A DNA stretch of 64,000 nucleotides from Flaccisagitta enflata (GCA_965153355.1 OZ231127.1:76260001-76324000), one strand, 5' to 3'; shown: positions 14,218 through 27,662, counted from the stretch's first letter. Numbers and translations are program-made. Notes: a model not told the origin generated them from the letters alone.

Positions 14218-15010
14218 GGCAGACAAAAAGAGAGGCAATGAGGAAGACAGAGAGAGTGGCACAAAAGATAGTAAGACAAGACAGACATGATGAAAAAAAG
14301 TAGGAGTTTAACTGGGATAGGAGAGGACAAGGAAGAAAACTAGAGGAAAAGGATTTAAAAAGATATGTAAGAAAGGAAAAAGAAAAAGAAATAAAGAAAA
14401 ACCTCTACAGAAGAAAGAAGACAAGATTGGAAGAAGATGGAAATCGCATCTAATTTCTTTTCTAATGCATGTTTTGCACCATAGAAATGCTGAAGCTGCA
14501 TTCATCCATTCCAGCACGCAGCAGCATTCACGTTTCAGCTCGGCAGCAGGCAGCTGTCCCAGGCTTTCTTCGAGTTCAAGACATGAAAAAGGCATTAAAG
14601 AAAAGAGAGAGAGAGAGAGAGCGATGGCAGTAGGTGGGCGTGTATTCGTCTTCTGGGAGTTCAAACCAGAGCCTTTTTTTTCTCTCTTTTTTTTTTGTCA
14701 TGTGATTTCTTAAAAAAAGAAATGAAAAAGAAAAGAAGAAAAAGAAAAAGAAAAAAAAACTGCATAATCTGTAAAATGGCAGCGACAAAAGATTTTGAAA
14801 GATGGCGTGTGGTTTCTGCCACCACTTGGAATGCATTTGCTCTTATCTAGACGCAGATTTAGTTTTTAAAAGCAGATCTGGTTAAAATGTGAAACAACCT
14901 TCATGTGATTCCCTTTATTTACACGTACATGCTAGAAGGGTAATTTCAAGAAGACATAAGTATTTTCTCTGTTAAAAAAAGAGCAGTCTTAATGAAAGGA
15001 ACAAAATGAG
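14218..15010. other. Purine-rich and unique DNA, no gene seen
   Basis: Runs of GAAA/AAAG at 14340-14400 and 14715-14755 and a short (GA)n at 14600. No supportable gene. Confidence 0.4.
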
Positions 15011-15017
15011 TAACGGC

Positions 15018-15021
15018 AGGA

Positions 15022-15118
<97 letters not shown>

Positions 15119-15130
15119 AACTGATAGACA
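15018..15130. repeat. (GACA)n microsatellite
   Basis: About 100 bp of CAGA units. Confidence 0.95.
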
Positions 15131-15175
15131 GACAAACAGATATACAATACACTGATGAACAAACTGAGAGGCAAC

Positions 15176-15201
15176 CATGCAGACAGCCAGACAGACAGAT
15201 G

Positions 15202-15249
<48 letters not shown>

Positions 15250-15296
15250 GTCAGACGTACAGACAAACTGACAGACAGACATACAAACTGGCAGGA

Positions 15297-15335
<39 letters not shown>

Positions 15336-15450
15336 AAGAAATACAGACAGGCAAACTGATAGACAGGCAAACAGAAGGACAAACAGACAAATAGACAAAC
15401 GGACGAGTAGGCAGACAGACAAACAGACAAACAAACAGACAAACAGAGAG
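15176..15450. repeat. (GACA)n imperfect array
   Basis: CAGA units with GTCA, GTAC, GGCA and AACA variants. Confidence 0.92.
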
Positions 15451-16429
15451 GGAAAGCTTTAACAGGATTCCCGGAGACAAAAAGGACGAAGCAAGATAAG
15501 AAAAATGAGAATTAACTTCGTGATGGAACAATAAAAGAATTTTCTTCTCTCCTTTTTTTTTAGGAGCAAAGAAAAGAGAAAGAAAAATACCGCCCAGATT
15601 TAATTAAGAATTCTGCGACGATTTCTTATTCGCGGCAATTAGTAGGTTTGCCTGCTGTATGATGGAGTACATAGTCTAGTGAGCATGAATTCAAAGGTGG
15701 TCTGAGAAGATCTAGCGCAATTAGTACGTTTTTCTGCAGAAATACGCATGAAGGTGATTGAAAAATGGCCCATGAACAAAGTTCTATTAGCAAGTTTGCG
15801 TGCACTTTGATTTAGTCTGTCTGTTGCGCCTTATAGAAGTACAAATTTGGGCTGTGCGCTATGGAAGAATGGTATATTTGGTCAAATTACATATTTACCG
15901 GCAGCTTGATGGCCTATAGGCCCTGCAGTCTAGTGTGCACAACAAAAGTATGGACTTTGGACAATGAGCACTTGGTGCATTTGTCCACTATCATTATCGT
16001 TATGTAGCTTATACTGGTTTTGAATGAAATACACTGTGGTTCACAAGAAATAGAAATGGTTGGTTCCCGATTGTTGGAAAGTTGCACAATGGCTCAATTG
16101 AAAGCACTTTTGCAGAGCCAGGGGAAGTTCAATCATGGCCTTTCTAGGCACCCTGGCAAACGTATTGTACACTAGCACCCTAAAGTCGCCTGAAGGTATA
16201 GTGAACGTAAATAGAACCCCATCAAGCCAGATACTGAGATAGGTTGATCTGGGAGGTGAAAGGGGAAAAGGCAGAAAAGGGGACTGAAAACCGGAGCATA
16301 TTTTTCATTTTGTTGCTGGGCGGTTTTGTGCTTTAGCCTTTAACGACTCTGCGCGCGTAATGAGCCAGAAATGAGGCCAGAATTGAAATCACGAAAACGA
16401 CGAAACCGTAAAAACGCCAGAACCAAGTT
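15451..16429. other. Unique 1-kb region, no gene seen
   Basis: No open frame over 60 codons. Phrases like TAGTCTAGTGAGCATG and CAGTCTAGTGTGCACA hint at a weak internal duplication. Confidence 0.35.
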
Positions 16430-16640
16430 TAGCCTGCAACCTCCACGGCCGAGTATAGTCTGCCACCTCCAGGGCCAAGTTCAGCCTGTCATCTCCAAGG
16501 CCGCCCTCATTAACAAGACTGCTCCTATCATGGCCATGATATACTAGGTTGGGCTTGCCACCTGCAGGACCTAGTTCACTCAGCCACCTCCATACTCAAC
16601 ACAGTGAGCCAAAATCACGACACAGGCAAATGAACCACCC
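16430..16640. repeat. Degenerate CCACCTCCA-rich repeat
   Basis: Phrases of the type AGCCTGCCACCTCCAGGGCC recur about five times with divergence. A C12-14 run follows at 16667-16679. Confidence 0.6.
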
Positions 16641-16771
16641 AGTCGCACCACCTTAACCATGCCAGACCCCCCCCCCCCACAACAATTTACGTCGCTGCTA
16701 CTTCCATAATCAACATAGTACCTCAATCAATACTGCCAGATCTACAAGCTTGCACTTTCATCTTCACCACC

Positions 16772-17560
<789 letters not shown>

Positions 17561-17636
17561 AATCAACCTGCGCGAAGAAGAGTACGCTAAAAGTCCCACT
17601 GGTCGTCACGCTGTTAATAGAGCGAATCGACTTAAG

Positions 17637-17838
17637 AACAAGGGCGGATACACGGCTACCGAAGTCGCGTGCGGGTGGGCAGGGGCCATATTTGAGGTCA
17701 CTAGACCATTTGGGCAGGAGCAGTGAGGTACAAAATTAAAAATCATAAAAAAAGTCAAGTGTGACCGACCGACCGACCGACCAACCAACCAACCGACGGA
17801 AAAAGCGGGGTGTAGAGTCGCGTGCGGGCGACTAAAAA
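17637..17838 (-). mobile_element. Family 1 miniature element
   Basis: Reads ACAAGGGCGGATACACGGCT at the left, then GTGCGGGTGGGCAGGGGCC, TTTGGGCAGGAGCAGTGAGG, GTGTGACCGACCGACC and GGTGTAGAGTCGCGTGCGGG, ending GACTAAAAA. This is a complete copy in minus orientation, so its true 5' palindrome lies at the right. Confidence 0.85.
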
Positions 17839-18097
17839 GGAAAACAAAATGGCGACCGAAAATATAAAAACGGTGAAAAAAAGAAAGATAAAAGAGCAAA
17901 GCAGAAAAGGAAAATGGGGACGCGGACGAACGAGTTCACGAGCAAGCGAGCGAGCGAGCCGTAAACAAGGGACTGGTTCAAAGCTAAGGCAACCTGTTAG
18001 TTGGCATTTTGACGATAGTAGACAGAGGCAAAGTTAAACATGTATACACTATACAGGCAACAGGGTGAATCAAGCCATAGAGAGAAGCAGATACTGT

Positions 18098-18430
<333 letters not shown>

Positions 18431-18532
18431 CTGTTACTGAAGTTTGTTGCTGCGTTTGGAAGGCGGGAGGGAAAAAATGCGTCACGTGACTTTCTGAAAA
18501 GACGCAGTCAACCGGAAGTAAAGCGAACAACG

Positions 18533-18534
<2 letters not shown>

Positions 18535-18620
<86 letters not shown>
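18535..18620. repeat. (GA)n microsatellite
   Basis: About 85 bp of GA. Confidence 0.96.
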
Positions 18621-18624
<4 letters not shown>

Positions 18625-18954
18625 TGCCAATGTATGAAAGTTGGTAATCCCGGTTGTGGTCCTGGTTGGTGGTATGGAACGGTGGTTATGGGTCGTGGGT
18701 GGCGGTGGATGTGGCATATGGTTTGTGGGTGGTTGGGGCAGTTAATGATTTAAACTTGGCTCTCTATTCCTTATTATGATTTTTTTCTCGAATTTGCCTG
18801 GCTTTAGGAATAAATGACACAAATATGTTTAAATATTTCGGAGTTGCTGTTCCATTATGGTCGAGCATGGTCATACATTCTGTCTTACTACTTCCAAAAT
18901 CGGCTTCAGTCTTAATTGACGGGACTGCAGCTTCCAAGCCTTCCATTCTCACTG

Positions 18955-19392
18955 CCTTGAATGTACGTTGATTGTGCGTTAAAATGTGCGTTGAGTGTGT
19001 GTTGAATTTGCGGTGAATGTGCGTTGAGTGTGTGTTGAATTTGCGGTGAATTTGCATTGAATGTGCGTTGAATGTGCATTGAATGTGCAATGAATTTGCA
19101 TTAAATGTGCATCGAATGTGCGCTGGATGTGTGTTGAGTGTGGGTTGACTATGCATTGAGTATTCGTTTAATGTGCATTGAGTGTGCATCTAATGTGCGT
19201 TGAGTGTGCATTGAATGTGTCTTGAGTGTGCATTGAATATTATTGCATTGAAAGTGCGTTAAGTGTGCATTCACTTTGCGTTGGATGTGCGTTGAGTATC
19301 CGTTGAATGTGCATCGAAAGTGCGTTGAATGTGCAATGAATGTGCGTTGAATGTTCGTTGAATGTGCACTGAATGTGCGTTTAAAGTGCGTG
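18955..19392. repeat. 12-bp tandem repeat, about 36 copies
   Basis: Unit close to TGAATGTGCGTT, with point variants (TGCATT, TTGCGG, TGTGTT). The minus strand reads as a repeating His-Ser/Thr-Thr-Asn-type tetrapeptide frame, which may be fortuitous. Confidence 0.9.
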
Positions 19393-19564
19393 CCTACAAG
19401 CGTAGTGATTAAATTGATGACAAGAGAGTCGGCAAGACGGAAGATATTTCCCTCATAAAGTTCATTCTGCGCTTCTTTCCTTTCATCATCAATGTTCATG
19501 CAAAAACGAGGAATCCATTGAAGACTTGATTGAATTTTCCTTTGCCGTTACGCGTGACTCTTTA

Positions 19565-20111
19565 TACCGGGTGGACATAAAAAAGGTAGCTCTGTATCTG
19601 AATAAAAGAAAAACGGTCTTTCACTGTTTATTATGTGAATATTTGAAAAGATGAATCTCTGAATTTGTATATATGATTGAGATATACAAATTCAAATTAT
19701 GTATGATAAACCAAAGTAATTTTTTTTTGAGCAGTATTGCTTGTTTTTAGCTAAAAGTGTTAATTAGTTATTATTAGTGTTTTGGATGTGCATCTGGTTT
19801 TTTACTTAAAAAGTCTTGTTTTTTATAGTTTGTTAAGACCCACTTTTATTCACCTATCTTTGTTCACAAGTAAATTATGTTAAAATCATTGATTTTTAGT
19901 CAAATTTAAGCAAAATTCTTTAAGTGGTCTGTAATTCAATTCCGTTTTTTAAAGATAAAATGAAAAATATTGATCCTCATAAAAATGTTTATAAGAGAAC
20001 ATGTAGGCGAAGATCATATCTAGGTAGCTTAAAAAGAAATTTTTACTAAAGAGAAATTTTAAAAGTAATATTGAAAAAATTAAAAGCTACCTTTTTAAAG
20101 ACCACCCGTTA
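19565..20111. mobile_element. Tc1/mariner-type miniature element
   Basis: The left end, after TA, reads CCGGGTGGACATAAAAAAGG. The right end, reverse complemented, reads ACGGGTGGTCTTTAAAAAGG. Both are followed by TAGCT and flanked by TA. Length is 547 bp, AT-rich, with no open frame. Confidence 0.75.
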
Positions 20112-20419
20112 TCATGTCATATCATTGAACCAAGCCTTGATAAAACGACAGCATCTTATGAAATGTTAATTTCTATCTATTCTTTGTAATGACTACTGAT
20201 TCGTTTATCTAACACCCGTCGCACAAATACTGACAAATAGTTCAATGAAAGTGAATACATGAAAAGCCAGATTGGACCAGTAACATGAAATTCTTACTAA
20301 AGCCCACACTTAAGCTCAAATTTCATTTTACTACTTATTAGAAATGAATGTTTGATTTGGCTTTGCCTAAGTGGCTTGTTACTTACCTATTGTGTTGATC
20401 GACGAGGCATGAAAAAGAA
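20112..20419. other. Unique region, no gene seen
   Basis: AT-rich, no frame of interest. Confidence 0.4.
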
Positions 20420-20556
20420 GGAGCAAGACAAAAGGGATGGGGTGTGAGGCGGGGTAGGGGTTGGGGTGGGGTGGGGCGGGGTAGCGGTTGGGGTGGTGTG
20501 AGGTTGGATAGGGGTTGGGGTGGGGTGGGGCAGGATAGGGTTTGGGGTGGGGGAGG
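20420..20556 (+). repeat. G-rich (GGGGT)n-type tract, quadruplex-prone
   Basis: Many runs of four G separated by T, TA or C within 130 bp (for example GGGGTTGGGGTGGGGTGGGG). This is dense enough to predict G-quadruplexes on the plus strand. Confidence 0.85.
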
Positions 20557-20868
20557 ATAAGATGTTAGGAAGCTGATGATGGTGGGAAAAAATGATTTCG
20601 ATGTCAAAGTTTACTGTAAACTGAACCTAAAATGATAGTCCTTTGATTTCACCTTTGCACGTCAATATACATGAAAATTCCGCAGTATCAATATTCAAAA
20701 TGAGAAAAAGCAGCAATAAAAAAACATACGACTCTTCTATCATGACAAATTGAATGAAGTAAGTACGTCAACAACGATATTGCCAATGAATATCGAATTA
20801 ACCGATGGACAGCAGGAGAGAATTACATACAAATGGTAGCGGGAATTGGCCAATACACATCCTGCAGC

Positions 20869-21089
20869 TTTTTAGTCGCATGCTACGCTACGCTTTGTCG
20901 GTCCGTCGGTCCATCGGTCCATCCGTCGGTCCGTCGGTCCATCCGTCTCACTTTGCTTTTTTTTTTTTTTTTTTTTGCTTTTTTTTGCGGTTTTTGGCCT
21001 CACTGCTCCTGCCCAAATGATGAAGTGACCTCAAACATGGCACCTGCCCACCCGCACACGACTTGGGTAGCCGTGTATCCGGCCTTGTT
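20869..21089 (+). mobile_element. Family 1 miniature element
   Basis: Starts TTTTTAGTCGCATGCTACGC and carries a (GTCCGTCG)-type tract, a T-rich stretch, CACTGCTCCTGCCCAAATG, CCTGCCCACCCGCACACGAC and the end CCGTGTATCCGGCCTTGTT. Confidence 0.85.
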
Positions 21090-21317
21090 CTCTACATAAT
21101 TGTACCACAATCTTTCTCTTTGTTCCAGTCCATCTGCCTGACTGTCTTCCTGTCGATCTGCCTGATCATCTCTCTCTTTCTTTCTCTCTCTCTCTAAGTG
21201 CCAAAGGATAGTGAATGACGTAATTTGAATGACAAAGTACAAAAACCGATCGTATTTCATCGTTTTCTATCGTAATTCGTCGTCATTTATCTTTTTTTTG
21301 TTTCGTTTCCATTTTCG

Positions 21318-21473
21318 TTTTTAGTCGCGGACAAGCGACTCTATAAGAGGCTTTGTCCGTCCGTCCGTTGGTCTGTCCGTCAGTAATGATCGAGATCGAA
21401 AGTGCGAAAACACGCATTTTCCGCCCCTGCCCACCCGTCCGCGACTGGTATTGGCCGTGTATCCGGCCTTGTT
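21318..21473 (+). mobile_element. Family 1 miniature element, variant subfamily
   Basis: Starts TTTTTAGTCGCGGACAAGCG, then CTCTATAAGAGGCTTTGTCC, a GTCCGTCC tract, GCCCCTGCCCACCCGTCCGC and the end CCGTGTATCCGGCCTTGTT. The TATAAGAGG form differs from the ACAACCCGC form of other copies and is shared with 50065 and 54156. Confidence 0.85.
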
Positions 21474-21659
21474 AATCTACTCCCCGAAAATAGCATTGCG
21501 TCGACGGACGGGACTAAGAGGGAAAAATCAAATTTCCCAAAATGGCATCATTTACGAAATTGTTTTCGACTCTTTTTTTGCACCGCGTCTCCTCATTGCT
21601 TTTCATCTCCTCGCCGCTTTTACGGCTTTGACGTTTAAGTGCCGAGTTTTCCATCGGAG

Positions 21660-22470
21660 CCAAATGCCGATTCCCGAGGCATGCGGCGCCGGAGCCTGAA
21701 CCTGAGGCTGGTGGCATCAGAGCCAAATCCTCAGATAGGAGGCGCCGGAGTCAAATCCTGAGGCCGTCGGCTGATTTTTACGGCGGCGCCAGAGCCAATT
21801 CTGAATAAAGACGGAGCTGGAGTTAAGTCTTAACCAAAGCGAATTCAGTGCCAATTCGTTATTGAGGCACAACCTGAGATGATACTAAAAGATTCCGTGC
21901 AAGCTGAAGCGCCATTAAGAATTGGCTCTGGCGCTGAATGTACCAGAAATAAGCAAATTCCTAACACAGGTAGCGCCAGAGCCAATTCATAAGCAGAGCA
22001 ACGCCAACCCTGATTTCTAACCCAGGCAGCGTTTGCGCTAATACGCAACTAAGGCAGCACCCAAGCTGATTCCCCAACCTAAGCGGCGCCAGAGCTGATT
22101 CCTGACCTAAGCGGCGTTGGTGCTATTCCCAATCCTAGGAGGCACCAGGGCCAATTCCTAACCTAAGCGGAACCAGAGCTGATTCCCCAACCTAGGCAGC
22201 GCCAGGGCCGATTCCTAACCCAGGCAACACCAGAGGCAATTCCCAATCTGATTCTTAACTTAAGCGACATTGGCGCTATCCCCAATCCTAGGCAGCGCCA
22301 GAGCTGATTCCTAATCTAAGTGGCGCAAAATCATATTCATAACCCAAGCGGCGCCATAGACAATTGCCAACCTAGGCGGCGTCAGAGCCAATTCTTAACC
22401 TAAGTGGCGCCAAATCCGATTCCTAACCTAAGCAGCGTCGGCTCTACTCCAAAAACCAGGCGGCGTCAAT
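21660..22470. repeat. About 33-bp degenerate minisatellite, 0.8 kb
   Basis: GGCGCCAGAGC(C/T) alternates with GATTCCTAACCTAAG or AATTCCTAACC in more than 20 copies. Confidence 0.85.
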
Positions 22471-22632
22471 TTGAAAGTGACGGCAGAACGCAGGAAACAA
22501 ATTATGACGGCTGCCGAAATTCACTTAACCCCTAAAAGCATTCTTTTAGTTTTGGCCATCATTCTACCTGTCTATCAATATCTGTCTTTGTCTTACAGTC
22601 CTTCATTTGTCTCTCTTTGACCGTCCCTTTCT

Positions 22633-22750
<118 letters not shown>

Positions 22751-22753
22751 TTT

Positions 22754-23573
22754 GGGCAGCGGCCCCGAAGGGGACGAAGTCCTGTAGAACACAGGGGGAA
22801 TCTGTCTGTCTGTCTGTCCGTCCGTACGTCCGTACGTCCATCCGTCCGTCCCCCCCCCTGCCCCACCCTCAGGGCTTCGTCTCCTTTGGGGCCAAAATCC
22901 AAACTGTATGGCCCAAATCCCAGCAAAATGGCCTAAATCCAGCCAAAATGGGCCAAATCCAGGCAAAATGGGCCAAATCCAAGCAAAATGACCCAAAACC
23001 AAGCAAAATGGGCCAAATCTGGCTAGAAAAACTGAATTCTGGCCTGAGTTCTATCATTTTGGCCCCTTAAACTTAGATTCTGGCTCCTATAACCCTCAAC
23101 CTAACCATAGACACCCAGATCCTGACCTTTGGGACCCAGATTCTGACCTCCAAGACCTAGGTTCTGGCCTTAAAGACCTAAATCCTAGCCTCAGAGGCCC
23201 AAGTCCTGGCCTCAGAGACTGAATTCCTTGCCTCTGAGACCAAGAAATTGGTCTCTGAGACCCAAATTCTGGTCTCAGAGACCCAGATCCTGGCCTGCTC
23301 CTCCCTCAACATAACCCACAAACTATAAAATAAGGGCAAGGGCACCATTGTCCATATACTGCCTTTTGTCATTTCTCCATGGTATTCAATGAAAATTCGA
23401 ATAACAGGGCATCCTGGACAGAAGGAAGGCAGACAGAAGGACGGACGGACGGACGGACGGACGGACAGATTCCCCCTGTGTTCTACAGGACTTCGTCCCC
23501 TTCGGGGCCGCTGCCCTGCTCCCTCTAAACCTAAATCACTTTCTACTCAAGCAGGGCACGGGTACCGCTGACC
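22754..23573 (+). mobile_element. Family 2 fold-back element, copy A
   Basis: The 53 bases at 22754-22806 (beginning GGGCAGCGGCCCCGAAGGGG) are the exact reverse complement of 23464-23516. Inside each end lies a GTCC/GACG microsatellite. The centre (about 22890-23300) is a tandem array with a period near 20 bp, first AAATCCAGGCAAAATGGGCC-like and then CTGGCCTCAGAGACCCA-like. After the right repeat comes a short hairpin (GCCCTGCT...AGCAGGGC) and GGGTACCGCTGACCA, shared with copies B and C. No coding capacity. Confidence 0.85.
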
Positions 23574-23861
23574 ACTTACTGCCTTTGGGCTGCTATTTTT
23601 CTCTCTCTCTCTCTTCCTCGGTCTGTGTGTCTGTCTCTCCCTCACTCATTCCTTCACCCACTTACAGACTCACTAACCGAATTATTATGTCAATCAATAA
23701 CTTACTCACTGACTCACTTGCTGCCTAACTCACCACCACACTACCACACTAACTCACTGACTCACTTTCTCTTTCATTCTCACACTCCCGTAGATGCACT
23801 GGAGTATCTGTCACTCAATTGCCGTGCCTCAAAAAGGGAAGACTCCGGCCGGGGTTTGTCG

Positions 23862-24269
<408 letters not shown>

Positions 24270-24782
24270 TACAGTAGATGTCGTCTAGACTTGGAAATAT
24301 GGGGGAGCTCATAACCTGAGCATCAGTATAGTGAGGGGACCTATATTTTGCTGGTGAAATGTATGGACCCTGACGGGTTGACGATGGGGTATGGCATCCC
24401 CATACGGCTGACTTTACAAAAAAAATTTTTAGTATAAAATATAAGGATCAATCAATTCAATGGCAGAATTTCAGCTTCATCTATTTGCTTTAATTGCAAA
24501 ACCAGCCTGGGATTTGAACCTGGAACCTTTAAATAAGTACATTGATCAAGATGGATATGAAGTCAAGTGAGTTAACCACCAGACTAATTCTTGCAGCTGA
24601 TTGAATGAAGCGAATTTGATTTTGTGTATTCAAAAGAATTTTCCATTCACAGAGTTGCCATACCCCATCGTCAACCTTATAGGACATGAGCATTATACAC
24701 ACACAGTTTCATTTCATTGGCATAAATGGTAGTTAGGATATGAGGGCCCCCGGATTTCCAAGTCTAGACGACATCTACTGTA
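24270..24782. mobile_element. TA-flanked miniature inverted-repeat element
   Basis: The 27-bp ends are perfect inverted repeats (24272-24298 and 24754-24780, beginning CAGTAGATGTCGTCTAGACT), flanked by TA on each side as in Tc1/mariner insertions. A second perfect 20-bp inverted pair, GTTGACGATGGGGTATGGCA, lies at 24377-24396 and 24656-24675. No open frame; a tRNA-like segment sits in the middle. Confidence 0.9.
24500..24605 (-). ncRNA. tRNA-like segment inside a miniature element
   Basis: On the minus strand a B-box-like GGTTCAAATCCC (24509-24520) lies about 50 nt after an A-box-like TAGTCTGGTGGTTAA. This is the usual layout of an internal RNA polymerase III promoter in tRNAs or tRNA-derived SINEs. 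The acceptor stem and a normal anticodon arm are not evident, so it is probably a tRNA relic. Confidence 0.45.
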
Positions 24783-25039
24783 TTCAAACTTGTTTGTGCG
24801 TTATGGAACAACAATGGATTTACTTTGATCTGCATTCTTACATGTTTGAAGGAGCAATGAATCCATTTTGGTAAAAATTCTTACAAGAAGATCACTCACT
24901 CACTCTTACAAATTAATAATGGGCTCAACTTGGAGCTAGTCTGTCCGCTTAATCATCTACATCATGCATTTAAGAAGTATGCTGCCACAGTACTTCCATA
25001 ATCCATATCAACGTGGAAACAAGCTTGATTTTTTGTCAT

Positions 25040-25042
<3 letters not shown>

Positions 25043-25129
<87 letters not shown>

Positions 25130-25130
25130 A
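25043..25130. repeat. (TC)n microsatellite
   Basis: About 80 bp of TC. Confidence 0.96.
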
Positions 25131-25175
25131 GAACTACTTAGACCCTAGTTGGCATTCCAGTAGATGTGGGGGGAA

Positions 25176-25708
25176 TAACAGGATGTGCAAAAAATTTGGT
25201 AAAAACATAAAAGCACAAAAACCACACTTCTTGATGGCCCAGTAATACAAAGTTTGGGGTATAGCCTCCTAATTAGTTCTACTAGATGTTAGAATATGCC
25301 GTTTTTCATAAGAATAATCTTGGTTGGCAAAGGAATGAATTATACTCTGGTCAAACTTTCCCATTTCACAGAATTTTTACCAGTAACCTGGAAGTTTTTC
25401 TTCAAATGATTCTCCTGTCTAAACGGTTTGAGCTACAGATGCCAGATTGGACTCAAATGAAAGAAAATTAAAATATCTTTCATTTGAGACTTCCAGGTTG
25501 CTGGTAAAAATTCTGTGAAATGGGAAAGTTTGACCAGAGTATAATTCATTCCTTTGCCAACCAAGATTATTCTTATGAAAAATGGCACACTCTAACATCT
25601 AGTAGAACTAATTAGGAGGCTATACCCCAAATTTTGTATTACTGGGCCATCAAGAAGTGTGGTTTTTGTGCTTTTATGTTTTTACCAAATTGTTTGCACA
25701 CCCTGTTA
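25176..25708. mobile_element. Near-perfect fold-back palindrome
   Basis: Two arms of roughly 220 bp are near-identical inverted copies. The left begins TAACAGGATGTGCAAA and the right ends TTTGCACACCCTGTTA. They enclose about 80 bp that also pairs partly (CTCAAATGAAAG / CTTTCATTTGAG). Transcription through it would give a long hairpin RNA. The TA at both limits suggests a mariner-type miniature element made of an inverted duplication. Confidence 0.85.
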
Positions 25709-26295
25709 TAGGGCCAGGGATCCTGGAACACGGTTTTCTCCTTAGATTCAGGACGAAACTTGCTCTGAATCTTGACGAACAAGTCTTTCATATACGCCAC
25801 GCGATAGAAAAGGGTGATTGAAGCGTATGATCTATCAGTTTCCCCGCCTTTGTGTTTTTCTTCATTCGATATTCTTTTTCTTTTTTCCTCTTCGTACCCT
25901 TTTCTCCCTTGGTTTATCTCTCTGGGTTTCATTCTTGTCATCTTTCTCAACCTTTTTATCCTGATGGTATTGATTGCCATCTGTGAGTCTGTTTCTGTTT
26001 TTTAACTCTTATCTTTCCAAGAAAAAAACAAAGAAGAGAGAAAAAAACTTAAGGAGAACAAGGAGAAAAAAAGAAAAATAGGACAAGAAGAATAAGAACG
26101 AAAAATAAGGTGAAAGAAGAACAAGAGGAAAGAAAGGAAAGAAGAGAAAGAAGAGAAAGAAGAGGCAGCCAATTATTATTCTCTTGGTGTTGATGTCAGC
26201 GACGGATCTTTGAATAACTCTCACGCACAAACGCTTGACTTCATATCCGACCAACGCCGCTCTTCACACCGGCGTCCTGGGTCGCAACCGGCGTC

Positions 26296-26299
<4 letters not shown>

Positions 26300-26357
<58 letters not shown>
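26300..26357. repeat. (TC)n microsatellite
   Basis: About 56 bp of TC. Confidence 0.96.
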
Positions 26358-26360
<3 letters not shown>

Positions 26361-27457
26361 TCAGCGCCTACTTATCCATTCTCTTTATATCTAGGTTCGG
26401 CGTTGTTTTTCCCTCTCATATTCCATACCGGCTTTCTTTTGATTCTTCCAGCACTCTTGACATTTCTTTTGACTCTCTCTTTAAGGCGCTTTCACTTCTT
26501 TCGCCTTTTTGCTCCTTCTTTTCTTTACTTCTTTTGTTCTATTGTCCTCTATTCTGAAGCTCATAGTCGTTGAATAGACTGTGTAATCAACTCCCCGACT
26601 TCGTTTATTTCTATCATGCTCTCCCCTCTTCTGTCTTTCTTCTTCTGTTTCATTGTATTTATGGGATGCTCTATCTTGGTGACAATCACTATCTGTTTTG
26701 CCATCATTGTCGTTCTTCCCTTGATTGAAAAAGAGGGATTGTTCATGGAAGCGAAAATCATCCAACAATGGCGAGCAGCATTGTATCATGTGACAATGCT
26801 TCTATATTCAGCCATGCAAACGAATTATCACAGAGTAGGATTCCACACTCCAGGATGTTACACGAAAAACACCCTAGGACTTAAAAGGGCATGTTACAAA
26901 AACAAACCTGACACACAGCAGCTTACCCTATGCCTAACCTTTACGCGGCTGACTTCATAAAACTCGGAAAGATTTGGTCGTATCGGCTCAGACCCGATTC
27001 AGATCAAAATACTTACCTCTTTCCACATAATCACGGAATCACATCGTTTTCAAACCATGAAATAAGAGAATAGCTTTGTTCGTTCTCAGCTAACCTAAGC
27101 AGACCGAGCCTTCATTACCCTAACTCATCACCTAACTCATCACCCTAACTCGGTCCCGTCTCCCCACCCCGTTCTCTCCCCCCCCCCCCTCCTAAGTTGC
27201 TGAGTCCCCGTGCCTACCACCCTCACGTTATTCAAAACAACATTCTAATCAATCCTTTCCCCTCCTTGCTTTTGACATTCTGCCGTTGTATCCTTTTTCC
27301 TTCACTGCAAAATCATTCCTCCTTCATCGTCTCATTTTCTTGCTTCTTCTCCGATTTCGGATGCACGAAGCACGTTTCAGACCGGATGTCCTAATAACCA
27401 CGCCTACGACTTTTTGCACGCACGGCAAACAGACCAACCGACCGACAGACACAATCA

Positions 27458-27459
<2 letters not shown>
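26358..27459. other. Pyrimidine-rich and unique DNA, no gene seen
   Basis: The 114-codon plus frame at 26616-26960 has a hydrophobic start, but no family is recognised. I do not call it. Confidence 0.35.

Positions 27460-27497
<38 letters not shown>
27460..27497. repeat. (TC)n microsatellite
   Basis: About 38 bp of TC. Confidence 0.94.
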
Positions 27498-27500
<3 letters not shown>

Positions 27501-27579
27501 CGAGGAAACGCCGCGCCGCTCGTGATCCGGGTGTTGCCGCCGGCCACAGAGAGAGAGAAGCAACAGAGTAAGATTGTTT

Positions 27580-27662
27580 CTCAGCGCTTCGGCCGCCTTA
27601 CAGAAAGTCGCTTCGGCCGCCTTACAGAAAGTCGCTTTGGCCGCCTTACAGAAAGGCGCAAC
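27580..27662. repeat. 24-bp tandem repeat, about 3.3 copies
   Basis: Unit CTTCGGCCGCCTTACAGAAA plus GTCG. It preserves reading frame, but the surrounding frame is not credible. Confidence 0.9.

Noticed and set aside
26616-26960. 114-codon frame with a hydrophobic N-terminus
   Set aside because: The hydrophobic part arises from a T/C-rich tract and the rest matches nothing I recognise.
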